From positions 1-29,473 of the forward strand of contig CALABN010000301.1 of assembly GCA_937885735.1 (NCBI GenBank): 29,473 bases of DNA, given 5' to 3'. The translations under genes were made by a program, and so were the position numbers. This DNA comes from an uncultured Bacteroidota bacterium (GTDB lineage Bacteria > Bacteroidota > Bacteroidia > Bacteroidales > SZUA-534). Under the pieces are notes generated by a model. The model was not told the DNA's origin, did not search any database, and saw only the letters and a program-made list of their open reading frames with translations. Positions 14,843 through 22,983 of this stretch are shown here, one piece after another (position 1 is the first letter of the stretch; each line of letters begins with the position of its first letter).

Positions 14843-15856
14843 ATGGCAATTAGAGAAGTTAAATTTGAAAGCCAAGACCGTCGCGAAAAGCAAATTCTTG
14901 CTGCTTTGAACGCTAACGGCATTAAGAGTATTGAAGAGGCTAACCAAATCTGCGAATCTTACGGTTTGGACCCATACAAGACTTGCGAGGATACACAACC
15001 TATCTGCTTCGAAAACGCAAAATGGGCATACGTTGTAGGTGCTGCAATCGCATTGAAGAAAGGATGCAAGAACGCTGCTGACGCTGCTGAGGCTATCGGC
15101 ATTGGCTTGCAATCATTCTGCATCCCTGGCTCTGTAGCTGACGACCGCAAAGTAGGTCTTGGCCACGGCAACTTGGCTGCTCGTCTGCTTCGTGAAGAGA
15201 CAAAATGCTTCGCATTCTTGGCTGGCCACGAATCATTTGCTGCCGCTGAAGGCGCTATCAAAATCGCCGCTAAGGCTGACAAGGTTCGCAAGGAGCCATT
15301 GCGCTGCATCCTTAACGGACTTGGCAAGGACGCTGCAAAGATCATCTCTCGTATCAACGGTTTCACATACGTTCACACTGACTTCGACTACTTTACAGGC
15401 GAACTGAAAGTGGTTGAGGAAATCAAGTATTCTGACGGCGAGCGTGCAAAAGTTCGTTGCTATGGTGCAAACGACGTACGCGAGGGCGTTGCAATCATGT
15501 GGAAGGAAGGCGTTGACGTATCTATCACTGGTAACTCAACAAACCCAACTCGTTTCCAACACCCAGTTGCAGGTACTTACAAGAAGGAATGCACAGAGAA
15601 AGGCAAGAAGTACTTCTCAGTAGCATCAGGTGGCGGCACCGGCCGTACCTTGCACCCAGACAACATGGCTGCAGGTCCTGCTTCATACGGCATGACTGAC
15701 ACAATGGGCCGCATGCACTCTGACGCTCAATTCGCAGGTTCTTCATCAGTTCCGGCACACGTTGAGATGATGGGCTTCCTTGGCATTGGCAACAACCCAA
15801 TGGTAGGCGCCACTGTAGCCGTTGCTGTTGACGTTGCTACTGCATTGAACAAGTAA
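14843..15856 (+). CDS. GGGtGRT-family protein of unknown function
   Basis: A 337-residue cytoplasmic protein carrying the diagnostic motif SGGGTGRT (residues 262-269), which gives the family its name. Other conserved-looking parts are the cysteines C38, C48, C55, C75, C93, C122, C155, C206 and C250, the segment FLAGHESFAAAEGAI (125-139) and GNSTNPTRFQHPVAG (230-244). Many cysteines plus the adjacent NifU-like gene hint at an iron-sulfur or sulfur-transfer role, but that is inference; the family has no assigned reaction that I can name. Strong codon bias and a good Shine-Dalgarno imply an abundant protein. A rho-independent terminator follows 20 bases after the stop. Confidence 0.9.
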   Translation: MAIREVKFESQDRREKQILAALNANGIKSIEEANQICESYGLDPYKTCEDTQPICFENAKWAYVVGAAIALKKGCKNAADAAEAIGIGLQSFCIPGSVADDRKVGLGHGNLAARLLREETKCFAFLAGHESFAAAEGAIKIAAKADKVRKEPLRCILNGLGKDAAKIISRINGFTYVHTDFDYFTGELKVVEEIKYSDGERAKVRCYGANDVREGVAIMWKEGVDVSITGNSTNPTRFQHPVAGTYKKECTEKGKKYFSVASGGGTGRTLHPDNMAAGPASYGMTDTMGRMHSDAQFAGSSSVPAHVEMMGFLGIGNNPMVGATVAVAVDVATALNK

Positions 15857-15876
15857 TTCAGTTTCTTGGATTATAT

Positions 15877-15911
15877 AAAAGCCTCCCGGCATTGCCGAGG
15901 GGCTTTTTTTT
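15877..15911 (+). terminator. Terminator of the NifU-like/GGGtGRT operon
   Basis: AAAAGCCTCCCGGC pairs with GCCGAGGGGCTTTT (loop ATT, one C-A mismatch, one G-T pair) and is followed by an eight-T run. Confidence 0.92.
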
Positions 15912-15957
15912 ATGTAATTGCTAGAGGATATTAAGCGAAAGAGGCTATCTAACGAAA

Positions 15958-15988
15958 ATAAAAAAGCCCCAAACATAGTCTGGAGCTT
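15958..15988 (-). terminator. Terminator of the tRNA unit
   Basis: On the minus strand AAGCTCCA (15988-15981) pairs with TGGGGCTT (15971-15964) and is followed by a T-run. It lies 12 bases past the 3' end of tRNA-Leu. Confidence 0.75.
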
Positions 15989-15999
15989 TATGCTTTATG

Positions 16000-16085
16000 T
16001 ACCCGGAGCCGGTGTCGAACCGGCACGTCCATTACTGGACACAGGATTTTAAGTCCTGCGCGTCTACCAATTCCGCCATCTGGGC
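16000..16085 (-). tRNA. tRNA-Leu (anticodon TAA)
   Basis: An 86-nt type II tRNA. The anticodon stem CAGGA/TCCTG encloses the loop CTTAAAA with anticodon TAA; a long variable arm and the T-arm GCCGG-TTCGACA-CCGGC are present. The acceptor stem pairs GCCCAGA with TCCGGGT, which leaves an A5-C68 mismatch and a G1-T72 wobble. CCA is not encoded. It follows tRNA-Gly by 26 bases on the same strand. Confidence 0.95.
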
Positions 16086-16111
16086 AACCTTAAGTTAGAA
16101 CAAAAAAAAAG

Positions 16112-16184
<73 letters not shown>

Positions 16185-16195
16185 GATTGCGGTTG

Positions 16196-16225
16196 CAAAT
16201 GTATGTCAAAATATGTTTCGCGCAA
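16196..16225 (-). promoter_or_regulatory. Promoter of the tRNA-Gly/tRNA-Leu unit
   Basis: The minus strand has TTG at 16225-16223, a 19-base spacer and TACATTTG at 16203-16196, 11 bases before the tRNA 5' end. Confidence 0.65.
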
Positions 16226-16434
16226 TAGGTAAGACAAAAAAAATTATCATAAAATTACATTTTGCCTGATTTATTGGCCGTTACAACTTGTTATTTTTTG
16301 TTTTCGGGCCCATTCCGGCACTTTTACCGGCTTTTTTGGCAATGTTTTGCTCACATTATTTCCTTTCGAACAACTTAAATGACAACTTATGACTATATTT
16401 ACCCGATTTTTTGGCATCTAATGAATAGATTTTT

Positions 16435-17625
16435 ATGGACGATATAACAAGAGGCTTCCCGATTGACAACATTGACACTGAAACAACAAACTGCCAGATA
16501 ACTTATTCCGGCAAACTCAATGTGTTCGATTGGCTTAGCGACATTCCGGAAGGAATAGACAAAAACGAGATTTACGAGGTTCGTTTCAAGAATACACGCA
16601 AGGGCTACTACTACAACTCAAGTGGCCTACGCCTGACAAAGGGCGACATTGTGGCCGTAGAGGCTTCGCCTGGCCACGACATCGGCGTAATCTCGCTTAC
16701 CGGACAACTGGTACTGTGCCAGCTGCGTAAACATAACTTAAGCCCGCAAAGCGAATTCAAGACTATCTACCGAAAGGTAAAGCCTACCGACATCGAAAAA
16801 TGGAAAGAGGCCATAGCCCTTGAGATTGACACAATGATTGAATCGCGAAAGATTGCGGCCGACCTCAAGCTCGATATGAAAATCGGCGACGTGGAATATC
16901 AAGGCGACAAGACAAAGGCCATCTTCTACTATATTGCCGACGACCGCGTCGATTTCCGTCAGCTAATCAAGGTGCTTGCCGACAGATTCCACATACGCGT
17001 AGAAATGCGCCAGATTGGCGCCCGTCAGGAAGCAGGACGCATTGGCGGCATTGGCTCGTGCGGACGCGAACTGTGCTGCTCCACCTGGATGAGCAATTTT
17101 GTGTCGGTGACAACAACCGCCGCACGCTACCAGGAACTCTCACCCAACCCGCAGAAACTGGCTGGCCAATGTTGCAAACTTAAATGTTGCCTCAACTACG
17201 AGGTTGACTCTTACATTGACGAACGCAAGGATTTCCCATCAACAGAAACACCTATCATCACCGAATCGGGCAAGGCTTACCACCAAAAGACCGACGTTTT
17301 CCGCCGTCTGATGTGGTACTCGCTTGGCGATTCAAACGGCGTTGATTTCATCCCTGTATCGGTTGAAAAGGTGAAGGAATATCTTGAGATGAACAAGCGT
17401 GGCATCAAGGTGCAACTTGAGGCACAATCAAGCGAGGACGGCGATGCTGAAGAGTCAATCGACTTCTCACAGGTGGTTGGACAGGACAGCCTGACACGCT
17501 TCGATGCATCTAAAAAGAAAAAGAAAAAGCATCACAAGCCGAACAACAGGGGCAACCGCCAGCAGGACAACAATGGCAACCGCCAGCCAGAAAGCAACGC
17601 AAATAAAGATGAAGGCAATGCGTAA
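16435..17625 (+). CDS. RicT/PSP1-domain protein
   Basis: A 396-residue protein of the PSP1 C-terminal (YaaT/RicT) family. It has a variable N-terminus, the PSP1 core (about 90-215) and a cysteine-rich segment: GSCGRELCCSTW (C209, C214, C215) and GQCCKLKCCLNYE (C246, C247, C251, C252). In Bacillus these cysteines hold iron-sulfur clusters in the Ric (Y) complex that influences RNA processing; in Bacteroidota the role is not settled. The tail (about 355-396) is a lysine-, asparagine- and glutamine-rich disordered stretch beginning SKKKKKKHHK. It overlaps the start of gldH by 8 to 17 bases, so the two are translationally coupled. A near-consensus TATATTTA lies upstream at about 16393. Confidence 0.88.
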   Translation: MDDITRGFPIDNIDTETTNCQITYSGKLNVFDWLSDIPEGIDKNEIYEVRFKNTRKGYYYNSSGLRLTKGDIVAVEASPGHDIGVISLTGQLVLCQLRKHNLSPQSEFKTIYRKVKPTDIEKWKEAIALEIDTMIESRKIAADLKLDMKIGDVEYQGDKTKAIFYYIADDRVDFRQLIKVLADRFHIRVEMRQIGARQEAGRIGGIGSCGRELCCSTWMSNFVSVTTTAARYQELSPNPQKLAGQCCKLKCCLNYEVDSYIDERKDFPSTETPIITESGKAYHQKTDVFRRLMWYSLGDSNGVDFIPVSVEKVKEYLEMNKRGIKVQLEAQSSEDGDAEESIDFSQVVGQDSLTRFDASKKKKKKHHKPNNRGNRQQDNNGNRQPESNANKDEGNA

Positions 17626-18079
17626 CCTATTGGCAATATTGGCATTGACGGTCATTTTTGCCTCGTGTGGCAACGATGCGCTGTACAACCGCTATGTAAA
17701 TATGCCTGGCGAGCAATGGAACCGCGACAGCGTGCTCCGTTTCGACGTGCCTGTCGATGACTCCACGGGCGCCTACAACATTTCGTTCTGCAACCGCATC
17801 ACTGGACAGTACCAATACAGCAATATGTACCTCTTCGTCACCATTGTGGCACCCGACAAGTCGCACCAAACCGACACTCTGGAATGCATTCTGGCCGACA
17901 ACAAGGGAAAATGGCTTGGAAGAGGATTTGGAAATGTATGGTCAAACACCATAGTGTACAAGAAAAATGTGACTTTCCCCCAAAAGGGCAACTACACGTT
18001 CTACATTGAACAGGCTATGCGCATCGAGAATCTTCCGCACGTTCTTGATGCTGGACTTAAGATTGAAAAAACAAAATAA
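17609..18079 (+). CDS. gldH: Gliding-motility lipoprotein GldH
   Basis: A 156-residue lipoprotein. The signal peptide ends in a lipobox VIFASC with C20 as the lipidated cysteine; the mature part (NDALYNRYVNMPGEQWNRDS, then FCNRITGQYQYSNMYLFVTI) is typical of GldH. GldH is required for gliding in Flavobacterium, yet homologues are kept in many non-gliding Bacteroidota, so the role here is not clear. The start is ATG at 17609 or 17618; both give a good signal peptide, while upstream in-frame codons run into the low-complexity tail of ricT in another frame. The ricT-gldH order is a known Bacteroidota arrangement. Confidence 0.87.
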   Translation: MKAMRNLLAILALTVIFASCGNDALYNRYVNMPGEQWNRDSVLRFDVPVDDSTGAYNISFCNRITGQYQYSNMYLFVTIVAPDKSHQTDTLECILADNKGKWLGRGFGNVWSNTIVYKKNVTFPQKGNYTFYIEQAMRIENLPHVLDAGLKIEKTK

Positions 18080-18090
18080 AGATACTTGAC

Positions 18091-18804
18091 GTGGGTAAGG
18101 GTAAACTTGCAAAATTCGCTGAAAACGAGACTTTTGAGAATGTCTTTCAGCCCGAAGTGAACGATTTTATGAATTTCACCCATCCGCTGAAGGGAAACTG
18201 GAACAAGGACGTGTTCAAGAACGACAATCCGATTGTGCTTGAACTTGGCTGTGGCAAAGGTGAATATACCGTAGGGCTTGGCCGTATGTTTCCTGACAGG
18301 AACTTCATCGGTGTTGACATAAAGGGCGCCCGCATCTGGACTGGCGCAAAGTCGTCGAACCTTGAACAAATGAAAAACGTGGCATTCCTGCGCACCCGTA
18401 TCGAGATTATTTCATCGTTCTTTGCAAAAAACGAAGTCAGCGAGATTTGGATTACCTTCCCTGACCCGCAGATGAAAAAACGCCGTGCCAAAAAGCGCCT
18501 CACCTCAAGCCTTTTCCTGTCAATGTATCAAGGACTGCTGGCCGATAACGGATGCATCAACCTAAAGACCGACAGCCGTTTCCTTTACCGTTATTCGTGC
18601 GAGGTGGCCAAACAGAACAGCCTGCAGATTGAACGCCAGACAGCCGACCTTTACAACGAGCCTTGGCTCGACGACGTGCTTCAAATCAAGACATACTACG
18701 AGCAACTGCATATAGACGACGGCAACACCATTCATTACCTGAAATTCCGTCTTCCGCAAGGCAAGCAACTTGTTGAGCCTGATTTTGACGAGGAAATATT
18801 GTGA
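18091..18804 (+). CDS. trmB: tRNA (guanine-N7-)-methyltransferase
   Basis: A 237-residue SAM-dependent enzyme that methylates G46 in the tRNA variable loop. It shows the SAM motif VLELGCGKGEYT (49-60), the acidic VDIKGARIW (75-83) and the TrmB signature ITFPDPQMKKRRAKKRL (121-137), followed by the usual TDSRFLYRYS segment. The start is GTG at 18091, 11 bases after gldH, making it the third gene of a ricT-gldH-trmB run. The length is typical for the family. Confidence 0.94.
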   Translation: MGKGKLAKFAENETFENVFQPEVNDFMNFTHPLKGNWNKDVFKNDNPIVLELGCGKGEYTVGLGRMFPDRNFIGVDIKGARIWTGAKSSNLEQMKNVAFLRTRIEIISSFFAKNEVSEIWITFPDPQMKKRRAKKRLTSSLFLSMYQGLLADNGCINLKTDSRFLYRYSCEVAKQNSLQIERQTADLYNEPWLDDVLQIKTYYEQLHIDDGNTIHYLKFRLPQGKQLVEPDFDEEIL

Positions 18805-18837
18805 TAATTAATAAAAAAACTATTCAGAATTCACAAT

Positions 18838-18870
18838 TACCGGGCACTAGGTTCCAGGCACTAGGCACTT
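18838..18870. repeat. Short direct repeat GGCACTAGG
   Basis: GGGCACTAGG, a TTCCA spacer and GGCACTAGGCACT form two to three partial copies of the same 9-mer within 30 bases, between the convergent trmB and hflX genes. No strong terminator hairpin is visible in this 114-bp gap. Confidence 0.5.
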
Positions 18871-18918
18871 AAAAATTAAACCTTCAACAACGTCAGCGTT
18901 TCAAACTTCAATTTTAAA

Positions 18919-20136
18919 CTATTGCTCTTCCTCGAATGTGTCAAACAGAAAATTGTTGTAAGGATATCGTTCGGCGTGTATTGCCTTGGCTTTTTCATAA
19001 ATGAGGTTGCGGAACTCGTCAATGTTGACGTGCTCGGTGGCTGAAATGAAGATGCACGGCAGGTTGCATTTTGCTATCCACGATTTCTTCAGTTCGTCGA
19101 GCGAAATGTTCTGCCTTGTTGCGGGCATCAGGTCGTCGGCGTCTTGTGGCACATATTTGTAGTTGTCAACCTTGTTGAACACCACGTAGGTTGGAATAAA
19201 CTGTGCTCCAATCTCCTGCAAGGTTTTGTTTACAACGTTTATCTGCTCCTCGAAATTAGGATGTGAAATATCAACCACGTGAAGCAGAATGTCGGCCTCG
19301 CGAACCTCGTCTAGTGTCGACTTGAACGATTCCACAAGGTCGTGAGGCAGTTTGCGGATGAAACCGACTGTATCGGACAGAAGGAAAGGCAGATTCTCTA
19401 TTACAACCTTCCTTACTGTAGTGTCGAGTGTGGCAAACAGTTTGTTTTCGGCAAACACCTCGCTTTTGCTCAGCATGTTCATTATTGTCGATTTGCCCAC
19501 ATTGGTGTAGCCTACAAGCGCTATACGGACCATCTGGCCACGGTTTTTGCGTTGGGTGGCCATTTGCTTGTCTATCTTTCCCAACTGCTCCTTGAGATGC
19601 GAAATCTTGTCAAGTATGATGCGTCGGTCGGTTTCAATCTGTGTCTCGCCTGGGCCACGCATACCAATGCCACCACGTTGGCGTTCAAGGTGAGTCCACA
19701 TACGGGTCAAACGTGGTAGAAGATATTGATATTGAGCCAGTTCAACTTGCACTTTTGCGTGAGCCGTACGTGCACGTTGTGCAAAAATGTCGAGTATTAG
19801 GTTTGTACGGTCGAGCACGCGGGCCTTGAACATATTTTCAAGGTTTCGAAGTTGGGTCGGTGTCAGTTCATCGTCGAAAATGACAAGATTGACATTGTTT
19901 GCCTCAACATATTCGGCCACCTCCTTAATCTTTCCTGAACCCAAAAATGTGGCACCGTTGGGTCTGTCCATCTTCTGCGTGAAACGTTCTACAGGTATCG
20001 CTCCAGCAGTATCGGCCAAAAACGCCAGTTCGTCAAGATACTCGTTTACCTTTTCCTCGTCCTGCTCCTGTGTGATGACGCCCACAAGCACTGCCGTCTC
20101 CCTGCGTTCCTCCCTGATTATGTTTATTCTGCCCAT
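18919..20136 (-). CDS. hflX: GTPase HflX
   Basis: A 405-residue ribosome-associated GTPase that splits stalled ribosomes. The N-terminal HflX domain (about 15-150) is followed by GIGMRGPGETQIETDRR (156-172), a coiled linker, and the G domain with G1 GYTNVGKST (209-217), G3 DTVGF (255-259) and G4 NKVD (321-324). All key residues are present and the length is normal. A TAGATTTG box at 20214-20207 suggests a leader of about 65 bases. It is divergent from the receiver-domain gene at 20261. Confidence 0.95.
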   Translation of the reverse strand: MGRINIIREERRETAVLVGVITQEQDEEKVNEYLDELAFLADTAGAIPVERFTQKMDRPNGATFLGSGKIKEVAEYVEANNVNLVIFDDELTPTQLRNLENMFKARVLDRTNLILDIFAQRARTAHAKVQVELAQYQYLLPRLTRMWTHLERQRGGIGMRGPGETQIETDRRIILDKISHLKEQLGKIDKQMATQRKNRGQMVRIALVGYTNVGKSTIMNMLSKSEVFAENKLFATLDTTVRKVVIENLPFLLSDTVGFIRKLPHDLVESFKSTLDEVREADILLHVVDISHPNFEEQINVVNKTLQEIGAQFIPTYVVFNKVDNYKYVPQDADDLMPATRQNISLDELKKSWIAKCNLPCIFISATEHVNIDEFRNLIYEKAKAIHAERYPYNNFLFDTFEEEQ

Positions 20137-20206
20137 CTTTTTAAGTGTGTTCCGTTTTGAAAATCTTTAATATCAGATTTTTATCAGATAAAAGACAAAT
20201 ATTGTG

Positions 20207-20214
20207 CAAATCTA
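20207..20214 (-). promoter_or_regulatory. -7 promoter box of hflX
   Basis: The minus strand reads TAGATTTG, matching TAnnTTTG; it lies between divergent hflX and the receiver gene, whose own weaker box TTAATTTG is at 20220-20227 on the plus strand. Confidence 0.45.
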
Positions 20215-20260
20215 CAACATTAATTTGTACCTTTAATAATTCATTATAACCATCGAGCGA

Positions 20261-20641
20261 ATGGATACTTACGATTTTAGTGGCAAGACTATACTCATTG
20301 CCGAAGATGAGGACACCAATTTTTTGTTTTTGAAAGCGTTGATGCGCAAGACCAATGCCGAACTTGTATGGGCGCGCACTGGCCTGATGGCGATAGAAGC
20401 CGTTAAGAAAAACCCCAACATTCAACTGATATTGATGGATATGCGTATGCCCGATATGGGCGGACTGGAAGCATCTGCCATAATAAAAAGAATGCATCCT
20501 GAAATAAAAATCATAGCGCAGACTGCCTATGCACTGGCGGGCGAAAAGGAAAAAATCCTTGATGCGGGTTGCGACAATTACGTGTCAAAACCCATTGAGG
20601 GTAAGATGCTGTTGCAGATGATTGACGGGTATCTAAAATAA
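20261..20641 (+). CDS. Single-domain response regulator (CheY-like receiver)
   Basis: A 126-residue protein made only of a receiver domain. It has the acidic cluster EDED (15-18), the phospho-acceptor D60 (LMDMRMPDMGG), T88 (AQTAYA) and K110 (YVSKP). All catalytic residues are intact, so it can probably be phosphorylated. There is no output domain, and no histidine kinase is in the window, so the partner is unknown; such lone receivers often act within phosphorelays or bind a target protein. It is a single gene closed by a strong bidirectional terminator. Confidence 0.93.
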   Translation: MDTYDFSGKTILIAEDEDTNFLFLKALMRKTNAELVWARTGLMAIEAVKKNPNIQLILMDMRMPDMGGLEASAIIKRMHPEIKIIAQTAYALAGEKEKILDAGCDNYVSKPIEGKMLLQMIDGYLK

Positions 20642-20694
20642 AGTCAGCATTTTCGGAATTTCAAGAAAACGGAATTTTATTACAATTTCAATAT

Positions 20695-20733
20695 AAAAGA
20701 CAAGGCCCCGCAGTTGCGAGGCCTTGTCTTTTT
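20695..20733. terminator. Bidirectional terminator between receiver and DUF349 genes
   Basis: A 13-bp stem (AAAAGACAAGGCC with GGCCTTGTCTTTT) plus an inner CGC/GCG pair sits between convergent genes. It carries T-runs on both strands, so it can end both transcripts. Confidence 0.9.
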
Positions 20734-20749
20734 ATAGATGATTCATTGT

Positions 20750-22633
20750 CTAGTCAACGTCGTCGAGCATTATCAACTTGTCGCGCAATTCGGCCAGATA
20801 ACTCTTGGCTTTTTCAATCTTGCGGTTGATATCCTTGATTAATGCCTCTGAATTCGCTGATTTTGAGAAGAATCCCATATTGTTCTCATACAGGGTTATC
20901 TCATTTTCGAGTTCACGCATCTTGGTGACAATCTTGTTGCGCTCCGAATAGATTTTTGCCTTTGCCTGTGACGAGTTCGACCACGATTCAATCTTGTTCT
21001 TGAAATTGGCTTTTTCACGTTCGCTGGCCTCTAGTTTCATTGTCTCGAACTGGGCGTTTATGGCATCGCGGAAGGCCTTTTGCACTGCGTCCTTCTTGTT
21101 CATTGGCACGTGCCCTATGCCCGACCATTCCTTTTGAAGGTCCATAAGTTGGCGAAGGTTTTCCTTGTTGTCGTCAGTCTTTACAAAATTCTTCACCTTC
21201 TCAATGAGGGCCTCCTTGAGTTTGAGGTTTTCCTCCTGGCTTTCGTCAACTGACGAGAAGTGAGATGCCTTGGCGTTGAAGAAGAAGTCGCAGGCTTCGC
21301 GGAAACGCTTCCACAGAGGTTCCGACTGCTTGCGTGGTATCTGTCCTATCTCTTTCCAACGCTTTTGAAGGTTGATGAAACTGTCGGTTGTCTTTTTCCA
21401 GTCGGTGCTGTCCTTGAGTGCCTCGGCCTTTTCACAAAGTTCAATCTTTAGTTGCAGATTGCTCTTTTGGTCTGCCTTGATGCTCTTGTAGAACTCGCGC
21501 TTCTTGGCAAAGAACATATCGCAGTCGTTCTTAAAACGCTGGTAAATCTTGCTGTTTTCTTTTTTAGGTGCATAGCCGATAGTGCGCCACATTTCCTGAA
21601 TCTTGACAATGTCGTTCGACTTGTCTTCCCAATCTTTCGGCTTTTCCTTGTCGCTGTTGATTATCTCCTCAACGCGTTCACAAAGGGCAGTCTTTTGGGC
21701 AAGATTCTGCACTTGCTGTTCCTTCTGCCTTTCAAAAAATTCCTGATGCTTCTTGTTGATTATGGCAGTGGCCGATTTGAAACGCTCCCAAATGTCTTCC
21801 TTCTGGTCGTTAGGGACTGGTCCGGTCTCACGCCATTTGTTGTGAAGATCCTGCAATGCGCGGAAAGCCTTTACAACGGAATCCTCAAGAATCAAGGCTT
21901 CGGCTTTTTCGCAAAGTTCGATTTTTGCCTTGAGGTTCTCCTTGAGGTCGAGGTCGCGAAGTTCCTTGTTAATCTTTATGTAATCGTAGAATTTCTCGAC
22001 AACGTGGTTGTATGAATCCCAAAGGCCCTTGAGTTCGGTTTGAGCCACAAGGCCAGTGTCCTTCCAGCGTTGCTGAAGGTCGCGGAATTCCTGGAAAGTC
22101 TTGTTTATAGATTCCTCTTTGTTGACCAGATTACCGATTTCTTCAATAATCTCGAGTTTCTTCTTGAGGTTTTCTTCTTTTTCGGCATTGAGTTTCTGGT
22201 TGTAGGCGTTCTTTTTGTCGCGATATTGAGTGTAGAGTTCCTTGAAAGTCACTTCCTGGTGTTCATCGGCAAACTTGAACGACTCGGGATTGCCGTCTTG
22301 AGCCACGAATTTCTCGCGTGCTATCTGGTAATCGTTGCGGTACTTCTTGTAGAAGGCCGACTTGATTTCCTCAACTGCAAACACAATGGTTTCCACTGGA
22401 TTGTTGTTGACCAGTTGGTTCAGTTTTGTCAACAGTTCAGGACGTTCAAATTTTGAATAGTCCTCCACCTCAACTTGATTTTGGCTGTCGAAATCGGAAT
22501 TGTCTTCTGACGTTTCCTCTTCCATTTCTTCGCAATCATTTGCAACGACCGTGTTTTCAAGGACTTTGCCTTCGTCGTTGTCAAGAGCACCTTCTACAGG
22601 TAATTCCTGTTCATTTAAATTTTCTTGTTCCAT
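20750..22633 (-). CDS. DUF349 repeat protein
   Basis: A 627-residue, largely helical cytoplasmic protein. After an acidic, disordered N-terminus (about 1-65, many E and D), five clear DUF349 units and one weaker first unit of roughly 70 residues follow. Each has a W-x2-G-x-(V/I/A)-P core: QRWKDTGLV, NKWRETGPVP, EMWRTIGYAP, KRWKEIGQIP, KEWSGIGHVP. Each is then followed by an FF/FY-containing helix and LCEKAEAL-like helix. The C-terminus (about 540-627) is a coiled coil. DUF349 has no settled function; the repeats look like a scaffold or a nucleic-acid-binding array. It is a single gene with an ATG at 22633 and a shared terminator downstream. Confidence 0.9.
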   Translation of the reverse strand: MEQENLNEQELPVEGALDNDEGKVLENTVVANDCEEMEEETSEDNSDFDSQNQVEVEDYSKFERPELLTKLNQLVNNNPVETIVFAVEEIKSAFYKKYRNDYQIAREKFVAQDGNPESFKFADEHQEVTFKELYTQYRDKKNAYNQKLNAEKEENLKKKLEIIEEIGNLVNKEESINKTFQEFRDLQQRWKDTGLVAQTELKGLWDSYNHVVEKFYDYIKINKELRDLDLKENLKAKIELCEKAEALILEDSVVKAFRALQDLHNKWRETGPVPNDQKEDIWERFKSATAIINKKHQEFFERQKEQQVQNLAQKTALCERVEEIINSDKEKPKDWEDKSNDIVKIQEMWRTIGYAPKKENSKIYQRFKNDCDMFFAKKREFYKSIKADQKSNLQLKIELCEKAEALKDSTDWKKTTDSFINLQKRWKEIGQIPRKQSEPLWKRFREACDFFFNAKASHFSSVDESQEENLKLKEALIEKVKNFVKTDDNKENLRQLMDLQKEWSGIGHVPMNKKDAVQKAFRDAINAQFETMKLEASEREKANFKNKIESWSNSSQAKAKIYSERNKIVTKMRELENEITLYENNMGFFSKSANSEALIKDINRKIEKAKSYLAELRDKLIMLDDVD

Positions 22634-22930
22634 CTAAATAAATGTTTAGGTGTGTTTCTGAAAACCCACCGTTTCACAATTATGATGCTTTCTACGGCAT
22701 CACTTTATTTGACGTTTAGCGCGTGTAACCTGGCTTGCCATATCAATTCGGATTGTCCATTAGTAATTAATGTGACTTGCCTACACTATTGTAACTCAAC
22801 AACACGAAAATATAATTTAAACTTGAATTGCGAACACTTTGTGATTTTTATTTTGGTGAGTATTTGATTATTGTCAGTGTTTTTTACGTTTTGGACGGCA
22901 AAAGGACACCAATATATATACGCTTGCAAC
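22634..22930. other. Intergenic region upstream of the DUF349 gene
   Basis: About 300 AT-rich bases with no supported gene. They must hold the DUF349 promoter (minus strand), but no exact TAnnTTTG box was found on that strand. Open frames at 22625-22867 and 22828-23214 lack protein-like features. Confidence 0.45.
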
Positions 22931-22958
22931 AAAAAAGCCGGACTTGCGGTCCGGCTTT
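22931..22958 (-). terminator. Terminator of the cyclase-usp operon
   Basis: A 10-bp stem, AAAGCCGGAC pairing with GTCCGGCTTT (loop TTGCG), followed on the minus strand by further T. It is about 25 bases past the universal-stress-protein stop. Confidence 0.9.
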
Positions 22959-22983
22959 ATATAATATGTATGGCTTTTTCTTT

